A stretch of 64,000 nucleotides of DNA from the NCBI GenBank assembly GCA_002102555.1, contig MCFL01000036.1, positions 1-64,000 of the forward strand, given 5' to 3'. Shown piece by piece: positions 54,971-64,000 of this stretch. The notes below the pieces were generated by a model, which had not been told where the DNA came from, did not search any database, and saw only the letters and a list, made by a program, of their open reading frames with translations. How positions within the stretch are numbered: the first letter of the stretch is position 1; each line of letters opens with the position of its first letter. The position numbers and the translations under genes are program-made. Origin of the DNA: Catenaria anguillulae PL171. Taxonomy: Eukaryota > Blastocladiomycota > Blastocladiomycetes > Blastocladiales > Catenariaceae.

Positions 54971-55531
54971 TTACGGCTTGGGGCACCCGGCTGCCAACAA
55001 CAATGTTGCGCCCTCGGCCGTCGGATACCGCTTGCAGTAGTACTGTTGGTTCTGACCCTCGCCTTCGACCGTGTACGAATCGCACGCAGAGAGACCTTGG
55101 CCATACGTCCCCCACCAGCGAATGGGAATGTCGTATCCGATCACGTTGTAGGGGCCGAGATACACCTCGTCCTCCCACACCTTTTGGCGATACATGCCGT
55201 ACTTGTACTCGGGGTAGTGCGGCACGTTCTTGCCGTAGCATTTGACTTGGCCCTCGGGCACACCCGTTGTGGAGAGCGTCGCGACGTAGAATCCTTGCGA
55301 TTTGGCCCAGTCGATGCATGCTTGCTGGTTGGCTTGAGGTGAGTCGGCAGTGGGAAGGAGAGTGGACGTGGCACCGGCATCGTAGGCAAAGGGCAAGTCG
55401 CGGCCAGTGAAGGCGAGGTGGGACGTGCACTTGGATGCGGCGGTGGGAGCAGTGGCGATGGGAGCAGCCGTGGCGAGGTGGGCCGTGAGAGCCGTCAAGG
55501 CGAGAAGCAGTGTGGAGAAAGAGGCGTGCAT
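54971..55531 (-). CDS. Secreted six-cysteine family, member 5 (intronless)
   Basis: 186-aa predicted secreted protein in one exon. Signal peptide MHASFSTLLLALTALTAHLATA. Framework Cys: KCTSH, ACIDWAKSQG, KCYGK, ACDSY, YCKRY, GCPK. The body is close to members 3 and 4 (KNVPHYPEYKYGMYRQK; YLGPYNVIGYDIPIRWWGTY; GQGLSACDSYTVEG), yet the intron found after CYGK in members 2-4 is absent here, with codons continuing directly from Lys to Asn. It is 31 kb from the main group, which together with intron absence would fit a retroposed copy or a simple intron loss. Function unknown. Confidence 0.82.
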   Translation of the reverse strand: MHASFSTLLLALTALTAHLATAAPIATAPTAASKCTSHLAFTGRDLPFAYDAGATSTLLPTADSPQANQQACIDWAKSQGFYVATLSTTGVPEGQVKCYGKNVPHYPEYKYGMYRQKVWEDEVYLGPYNVIGYDIPIRWWGTYGQGLSACDSYTVEGEGQNQQYYCKRYPTAEGATLLLAAGCPKP

Positions 55532-57937
55532 GATGAATGAAGATAGAATGAAGGTTTGGGTTGGATGGGATGGGACAGTTGGGTCGTTGATGATGATGAG
55601 ATGTCGTTGACGGGAGGCGAGTTAGTCGAGGTTGGCCTCGGTATTTGTAGCGCTTGAGTGGTTACATACGCCTGAGAGTCTTTGTACATTCAGTCGGTAG
55701 CTGATAGTAGTTGGATATCGTAGCGACGACGACACTTTCCGAATCATGCCGGGCACAAGTCCATCCAAATGCAGATGAAGTGATTGTGAGGAGACTAGCT
55801 ACAATCAGCAGGCGGGATGTTGAAGGCATCAACTCCCAAGATTATCACGCAAAGACAAGGACACAAGGCAAACTGAGAGAGGGATATGGTCGGGGACTCG
55901 GATTTGCAACGGAAAGATGCAAGGTGAGAGAGTGTCTCGCGTTATGCACCAGTCATCAATTTGCTGATTGCGTGTCCGCCTGTCTCGGTGGGGTTTGCAA
56001 CCGCCGCGGGTCGGTATCGGAAACATACACAACGAGCCGGGTGCATCAAACACGTTGCAACATGCATCCACAGTGCGCACTATGGAATAAATGTGGCTGA
56101 TAGGATAGCGGCGAACCGGAACGGCGAGCCTCCGCTAGCTGCTGCAGGAAAGGTTGAGCGCTGAAATATGTCGCCTGACCTACATTTTCATCCTCCGCAG
56201 TTTATATGCGGGACCCGGTCCTTTGATCGTAATCTCAAGGTCAAGAATACCGCCACCGTTGCCCGATTTTTCGTCATTCGAGATCACAGTGGAAGGACAA
56301 AGAACGCGTATGAAACATGGAAAGCCGAGATATCGAAAGACCGCCAGATATCAAGAGAGACAGGAGAGATTGCGGTACGCGTTTGCAAAATGTCTCACCA
56401 ACATTTGGTGATCGCGAATCCAAGTCTGGTGTTGGGATCGCGGCTGACAGCAGCCAGACAGGCCGATCGTGGGTTGGACTCGCCCGCATTTTGACTTGGC
56501 GTTGCAGCGGGAACAAGGAATGTGTCGAGGAGGGTAGGCGTGGCGCGGCGAGACGCATCGCATGACCAGTGTGACCTTGTCAATGACTTGACTTGCGAGG
56601 TATGCCGTTTCCGTTAAAAGCTGAACTCGCGTGATTGAAGACGTCTTCACGTAGGAACAGCTTCTAGCCCTACCACGGCCAAAAAAGTATGAATAAAAAA
56701 TGAGCCATGCAATGTACATGGTATGACTGTCCTTGTGTACAATTTTCAGGCATATTTTTTATGTAGGTGTGCAATAGAGGTGAAAGTTGTCGTCAACTTC
56801 TGTCAGTGATCGGCATGTCTTTAACTCTTGACGACTCATGTTCGGTCTGAACTAACGACAAAGTTGAAGACAAAACGCGTCCTTTTGTTCATCTTTTTAC
56901 GACAACCGCAATAATGCTGTCATTCTGAGATGACCTACATGCACGTATGGAGGGTTGAGTTTGCCAACCCTCAAGCTTCCAACCGTCGAGGCTACGTTGC
57001 TACGATGGTATAGGAGCCAACTGCCAAGTCCTTTGCAGGTTTTGATACCTAGCAAGGTACCTAATTCCTACTTAGCTCACCATGCCGCTCCCATTCCACA
57101 TGCGTCTCGCCTCGGCATGCATGCTCCGCATTGACTACATCTGAGCCTGTCGTCCGACGCAGCGACTTGATGGTGGAGATCGCCCTCGGCTGCTTACTTC
57201 CTACCGGGAAAGCCTCGAGCGCAGGGTTTCGCACCCCTGGCAAGATTGAGACTGATTCAAAAGTCGGAACAGTGAGGCCTTGTCGCACGATGGCGACGGA
57301 CGACGGACTGAGTCCGATCGAAATCAATCTGTTTTACGCGGCCGGCAGAGGGCTAAGGGTACGCTTGCCGGATCGAGCATAATTGGACATTTTATGTCGG
57401 TGAGCGACTACGGCCAGGCTACAGAATGCGGTTGAAAACTCTCATGCAAGGCTCAAATGTGTCGCCTTCCCTTTTCGTGTATGTGTTGCGTCTTGAAGGA
57501 GGTTTGAGGACAGATAAACGACTTGCACGCATTGATTGCGTAGGGAACAGTGCTACGGAAGTGCTAAAATGCTTTTTGCCCCCGTCGCCCCGCATGAGAA
57601 GAGTATATGCAGGAGAGCTGTGTCCCATTCACTTTTCACGTGATGGAGGCAACGCGTCGAACTGGCAATAGAAAATTGATTCGATCCCCGCGAAAAGAGA
57701 AATTAATCACCAATGTTTCACAAAAAGTCACTCACACTCACGGCATTCACACCTCCCGCAAATGCAGCCAAAAAAGCCGACCATGCTGCGTCCTACCCGC
57801 GATGCCTCATCCATCGAGCCAGATTGCCCACCTGTCACAATCCACACAAACTGGCTGAAGAGAACCAAACGAGTGCCGGAATCTCGACTTGGCCGCGCCG
57901 TAGCCTACTCTCCAATTAATTCGGCCCATCGAAACAC
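55532..57937. other. Long stretch without a supported gene
   Basis: About 2.4 kb in which I see only short open frames, none with domain content, signal peptide or convincing splice pattern. The left end holds the promoter of secreted family member 5. It may be decayed mobile DNA, given the broken gene that follows. Confidence 0.45.
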
Positions 57938-57958
57938 TTGCGCGACACCATTGCTGCA

Positions 57959-59383
57959 ATGCTCACCGACCAGCAAATAGGCGCCATCGCCGACCGCTCG
58001 CCGGACGGCATCCAAGAATGGCTCAAGACCGCCAACGAAGGCAACGCCGAACGTTTCTTCGAGCTTCACGCCATCCGCGCGACCAACCCCGAGGCCGTTA
58101 CTCCAGGCCTCGAAGTGTTGCAGAAGGCCAAGCGATACTGCTCGGCGCACGTGCAATTGGCCGAGGAAGACGTGGACCGAATCGAACGAGAAGTCGAGGA
58201 GGACCCGGTGGCTTTCAACCTGCAGGGTCTGGTGCCCCTTGAAACCCGCATCAAGCGATACAAGAGGTAACTTGACAAGCTGGCCGTGGCTGTAAACGTT
58301 GCGAACGAGGCCGAAAAGGCAAAGCATCCTTGGTCGTTGCCCATCAATGACGCTGCTGACAAGGAGTCAACCAAAATCCCGCTTCTCTATTTGCCGGCCA
58401 GTCAACAAACTCCGTCGGAGCTGCTCATGACCTCGTTCACTCGGGTCGAGACGGTTTCTGGACTCGTGGACAAGGTGGGTGCGCGGGCGAAGAAGCATAA
58501 AGAATCGATGTTCGTCACCCTCAAGGGCAACAAGCATCTCTTTTCGCAGCTCACCCAGACTGCCATTGACCGCTTACGAAACGACTTGGATGTGAACAAA
58601 GCCCAGCGCCGCCTCATCGACATCCTCGACCGGCCGCGGCCCAGATCATCCCACTGTCGAGTGAAACAAACTCACCGCCTACGACAAGATCGGTGCGTTG
58701 ATTGGAGCCGCACGCCGTGGGCTGCCAGCCGACATGCGCGGATTTCGTTCGTTGGCCAAGATCCTTGAGGAGCGCACAGGTGGCGCCTACATTCGAGAAT
58801 CTTGGCAACGATAGCGCCAGCCGTGGCCCAACAGGGTGCGACATGCATGGCATTGGAGCACTTGCGCCGCTTCGAACTGTTCAGGGATACTGTACTTGCC
58901 GATTCGGATTTCTCGGCCATTTCCGAGTCCATGTTGCTGGGCGCCTTCATTTGCTTGTTGGCGCACGCGTCGCATGGTTTCCGCTCTGGGTTTGTTGACG
59001 CCACGGATCAAGATGTTCTGGCCCATGTGAAGAGGAGTGCCGTTGCAGTTTGTCGTCGTTATGTGAGCTTGTCGCAGGAGGACGACGAGATCTCGGTTCA
59101 GCATGCCGTGCCGACGACGGCTGCTAGGGGTGCCGACGCTGGAGCTGACGGTCATGAGGAGGACGATATAGAGTGGGAATGCACACCCGATGCACAAGCC
59201 CAATGTACGTACACACCCGATGTACTGCATCGTCATTTATCTGTCCAACCCGAGACGGTGACCGACTCTGCGAACGTAATTTCATTGGACTCACGGAAGG
59301 TTTGCGCCGTGGCCTCGGGCGGATCGCCACCAGGCAAGGACCCGCCGTCAGTGGCGGACCCGCACGTCTGTGTTGTCGCATGA
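57959..59383 (+). pseudogene. Unidentified gene, probably broken
   Basis: Coding-like text starts at ATG 57959 (MLTDQQIGAIADRSPDGIQE) and runs to a TAA at 58268. It then continues in the same frame (LDKLAVAVNVANEAEKAKHP; LLMTSFTRVETVSGL; LTQTAIDRLRNDLDV) to about 58650. A frame change follows. The next segment (TAYDKIGALIGAARRGLPAD; LAKILEERTGGAYIRESW) ends at a stop, and another frame from 58802 (EHLRRFELFRDTVLADSDFS; ESMLLGAFICLLAHASHGFR) continues to 59383. The helical character suggests one original protein of about 450 residues disabled by one nonsense codon and at least two frameshifts. I do not recognise the family. Introns could explain some breaks but not the in-frame TAA, unless it lies in a very short intron. 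Confidence 0.45.
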
Positions 59384-59462
59384 TGAGAATACACCTTTGT
59401 TGCACTTGATACTTGTTCTGCTCCTCCGAAGCGAATTGAGGTTGTAGCGGAGTAAATCCCTG

Positions 59463-59935
59463 TTGTTGCTGTATGTACGTCACGCGCCAGCGGGCCTCAA
59501 CTTCTCACCCGATTCGGAGCTACACAACATTCAAGGAACCAAGGGCCGAGTTCTACTCAAGAGCGCTTGCCCCGACCAGGCTCACGTGCCGATTGGACAC
59601 GGCCAACGACATCAACGTTCTCCCGAGATGGTTTGTTCATCTGTTCTGGGATGACATCCACCCGCCGCGGCCGCCAGAGTCGGCCACGAACCGGGGCATT
59701 GGCGGATCGTCACCGTGCCTGCCAGCTTGCGTGTGACCGTGAGCCTCAAGCGTGGGAACACAAGCACGTTTGGTTTGTGCCAGAGGGCGCGGATGTCTTT
59801 TTGGTTGCTCAATAGCCGGATTCGCCAAGAGATACATTGACGAAATCTGCGTCGCCGTGAGGCGCAAACAGCAGCCAGACCAGGTATGTTCGCCCAAGCA
59901 TTCATATTGTTTCCCCAGACGCTTTGTGTCTGAGT
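59463..59935 (+). pseudogene. Further broken coding-like segment
   Basis: Frames here contain protein-like stretches (RLDTANDINVLPRWFVHLFW from about 59590; WEHKHVWFVPEGADVFLVAQ at 59750-59812) that switch frame and stop. They may belong to the broken gene just upstream. No domain recognised. Confidence 0.3.
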
Positions 59936-60296
59936 GACCGATCGGATTGCAGTGCACGTGGGCACACTGCCGAATGAAGGCGTAAAGTTAGAAATGGGAT
60001 ACATACATATATCCCATCTGTGAGCTTCGATTATGGTGGTCGAGGCGAGGGAGGCACAAATCCTTTGAATCGATTTCATCATTTCATTATGACACAAGGG
60101 GACCAAGCGACATGCAGGCCGACACGATCGAGAGGGAGGGAGAAAAAAAAGCTTGGAGGGGGTCAAGAGGGTAGTGAGATGGCGACGGGGAGACTATAAC
60201 AAGAGGAGCCGAAATAAACAAACAAACAAACAAACCAAAAAAACTAGCAGGGGGACAGGGGCAGGTAATGGATGGAAAGGGATGGGAGAGGCGAGT

Positions 60297-61659
<1,363 letters not shown>

Positions 61660-62073
61660 GGTGGGAAGCAAAGAATCAAGGATTGCAGCGGGTCTCGAGT
61701 GACTGGGAGGTGGCACTTGAAGAATGGACGTCGCAACGAAATCGTTCCAATTCGTTTTTTCGATTGGTTTGTTTTGCATTGGACAAATCAGTTGAGATGA
61801 GTTGTGTTGCGAGTTTTTCCTTTGCGCTTTGCTTTGCTTCCCCGCCATTCCAAACACCAAATCGCATCGACGGCCCGCTATGGAGCCAACAGCACGCCCG
61901 ATCGGCACTGGGCCAGAAAGCCACGCGTGTCCAAATAAAGCCTATCCGCACGTGATGGGTTGCCACGCTCATTGGGGCCAGAGAACGCGTCCCATGTCCG
62001 CCCGTATTTACCAATGGACAGCGGTAAAGGAAAAAAGGCATGTGTGAATATGGAAAGAGATATCGATATCAAC
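61660..62073. other. Intergenic, Ran promoter side
   Basis: About 410 bp between the Ran start and the CLP1 stop, both on the minus strand. No coding frame supported. Confidence 0.5.
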
Positions 62074-63789
62074 TCAGGCCAACTCCATCCACTTGACCGC
62101 CCCCGCAACCAGTTTCGTCTTTGGCAACCTCCCCGGAAACGGAATCAGCAACTCCACCTTTCCGCGCTGCTCCGTGTAATCCGACACATAGACAAACCCC
62201 ATGACATTGGCGCCAACCACCTGATCCACATTCGCAAACTCAACGTCACCACTCCCCGATGCATTCATCACGGCCAATATCGAGTGCACAAGAGTGTTGG
62301 GCGCCGCATCTATCTTTTCCACTTGCACCACCTCGCCACTTGCCTCATCAACCTCGGTGCCGGGCACTGGCGTTACTTTGACGACCGAGATGATGGACGT
62401 CGGCACCGCAATGTTGTGCGGCGTTAATGGGGCGCGACCAATCACGGCGCCGGCTGTGGGCGATGGGATCGACGCACCCAGCGGGCCGTAAAAGTATTCG
62501 CGAATCGAGTGAAGATGCAGGTACTTGCGGAACTGCCGGTCCTTGGGCTGCACGCCAGGGACGGGCGACAGGTGAATGAGTTGGGTTGTTGAAGGGAGCG
62601 TGGGCAGAGTCGGTAATGTGGCTGAGAGGTAGATGAGGTAGTTGACTACACAATCGCCCTAGTGAGTGAGAGGACGCAACATAGAGACCGACAAGAGCAC
62701 GTAGCCTAGCCGTACTCTTGAATACATCAACCAACCAATTGATCTTGTCCTGCCCAATCCCGCCAGGCGCATCCACCACAACCCCTGCCTCGCGCACATG
62801 CTCATCGTGCGCCACCTTGTCGTCACACGCCCGCGCAGCCTCCTTGCACACGCGCTCGTACAAGTGCCATGCAGGCTTGTCGAATTCGCGCACGGGCTGA
62901 TCGGACCCATGCCAAAGAATGAGTGGAAGGGCACCAAGCCCAGCGGCGAGTAGACTCGGGTGCGATGCACAGAGCCCCAGCGATGGGTCGAGCGGGTGGG
63001 TCAAGTGTATCAGCGACAAAGTGCCTGGAATGGAGATGGTAGGCTGTTCGGATTATGTACTCATGTTAGCAAGACGGTAGCACCAGCAAGAAGGAAAGGC
63101 GAAAGCGCACGGACGTTTTCTGGGTTGAGGTCAACCAAGAGCGGCTGCTTGTCGAGCTTGTGAATGTAGTTGGCGAGCGTCTTGGCCACGGTTGACTTGC
63201 CCGTGTCTGGCTCTCCAACAATCATGACCTGTTTGCCGACCCTCGGTCAGTTTGTGAATTCCACAAATCAAGGCTATGGAAAAACGTACCCTAGGCCCAG
63301 GCAACCCGCTGACAGCAGCCGTCTTCCTCGCTTGCTCCAGGGCGACATGCATATTGGCCACCATCACCGCATGCGTATTGGGCACGGGCTCAGACACCAC
63401 AGGCAACGGATTTGAATCGCTGGCAGCGGCTATTCCGGACGCATGATGTCCGGGAACTTGGCGTGGCTGCGATACTTCGAGCGTACAGCCCATGAACGAA
63501 AAGATGGACGCGCGCGTGCCCGGCGGCAGGTCAATTGCACGTTTGTCGGGCAGCTCGCGGCCAGCGAGTTCGGCCAGGCCAGATATGCACTATTGTGGAT
63601 TGGTCCGTACGTGGTGCACAGGTTAGCCAGCTGCAACCGGAATTGTCAAAATGCATGCATGCAGACCTTGACGGTGACTACCACATTGAATGGCAAGTGG
63701 AAGCGTAGCTCGTGGTGTGCCGGCAGCTTGAGGGTCTGGAACTCTGGCGGCGGCAGATCAGACGAGCCGACGGAGGTGGCGGTTGACAT
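62074..63789 (-). CDS. CLP1: mRNA cleavage and polyadenylation factor CLP1 (polynucleotide kinase family)
   Basis: 478-aa protein from exons 63789-63667, 63589-63290, 63228-63115, 63043-62716 and 62645-62074 (1437 nt, in phase). CLP1 bridges cleavage factor IA/IIm in pre-mRNA 3'-end processing; the animal enzyme is an RNA 5'-kinase also active in tRNA splicing. Evidence: the N-terminal domain (GLAELAGRELPDKRAI; GTRASIFSFMGCTLEVS); Walker A GEPDTGKST (146-154), with the catalytic Lys and Ser kept although the usual GxTDxGKS is altered; LLVDLNPENPTISIPGTLSL; VVVDAPGGIGQDKINWLVDVF; and the C-terminal domain (IREYFYG; GFVYVSDYTEQRGKVELL; KWMEL end). It is longer than human CLP1 (425 aa), because of an extended central loop. 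Confidence 0.9.
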
Positions 63790-64000
63790 GGTGATGATGG
63801 TGGGATGTGAATGAATGCTGAATTGACGGGGTCACAGTGTCATTTATGCATGCATTGCGTCAAGTCATTTGATCCTCCTTGATTCGACCTTTCAAACCGA
63901 GCATATTGCCGCCAGCCCGAGTGGGCCAGGTCGCCGTGACGCCGTCAGTGTTCGCGGCCTGGCTCTGCCACGGCCAGAGCAGATGGGCAGCTCCCGGCGA
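63790..64000. other. Right edge, CLP1 promoter side
   Basis: The final 210 bp contain no supported gene; the start of CLP1 is at its left end. Confidence 0.5.

Overview
The window is eukaryotic nuclear DNA and most likely comes from a zoosporic fungus of the Blastocladiomycota (Allomyces/Catenaria relatives). The evidence is: short GT-AG introns (about 60-100 bp, many with GTACGT-like donors); closely spaced genes on both strands; core fungal and eukaryotic genes (PRP16, CLP1, Ran, an IML2/TTC39 protein, a Cue1-like protein); ankyrin-like repeats with paired tryptophans (xVLxWW), which I associate with this phylum; and receptor and channel types suited to a motile, chemotactic cell (a class C GPCR, a second 7TM receptor, a CatSper-like channel). 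The species is inferred, not proven.

Layout. 1-2.8 kb is a transposon graveyard: a decayed MULE transposase running off the left edge and a stop-containing copia-type gag lying between two imperfect direct repeats. 2.75-5.4 kb holds an unidentified gene that reads in three minus-strand segments. 6.3-8.7 kb is an IML2/TTC39-family gene. 9-24.2 kb interleaves four members of a six-cysteine secreted protein family with a class C GPCR carrying a C-terminal PH-like domain, a CatSper-like channel, a LEA2-like membrane protein and a second 7TM receptor. 24.2-26.9 kb is gene-poor, and its right part is the probable leader of a Gcn4-like bZIP factor. 28.6-42.2 kb is dense: CUE-domain ERAD factor, sugar transporter, ankyrin-like protein, a low-complexity nuclear-type protein, PRP16, and a possible GRINL1A/POLR2M relative. 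42.4-47.2 kb is a duplication zone: two four-helix membrane protein genes with a pseudogene copy between them, then a heavily broken ankyrin-like gene. 47.8-55.5 kb carries a GPI-type GH18 chitinase, an F-box/LRR protein, a metacaspase with a long polyglutamate tail, and the fifth secreted six-cysteine protein. 55.5-60.3 kb is mostly empty or decayed. 60.3-63.8 kb holds Ran GTPase and CLP1.

The observation I rate highest is the secreted six-cysteine family: five copies with the same Cys framework, three with an intron at the same codon and two without, which I cannot match to any named family. Next are the CatSper-like sperm-type channel in a fungus and the GPCR-PH fusion. Several genes carry single-base frameshifts (Ran C-terminus, one four-helix membrane gene), and these need to be separated from assembly errors. 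All exon joins were worked out by eye from frame, splice dinucleotides and family conservation. They are reliable where the total length is a clean multiple of three (IML2/TTC39, CatSper-like, GH18, metacaspase, CLP1, Cue1-like, sugar transporter) and provisional elsewhere.
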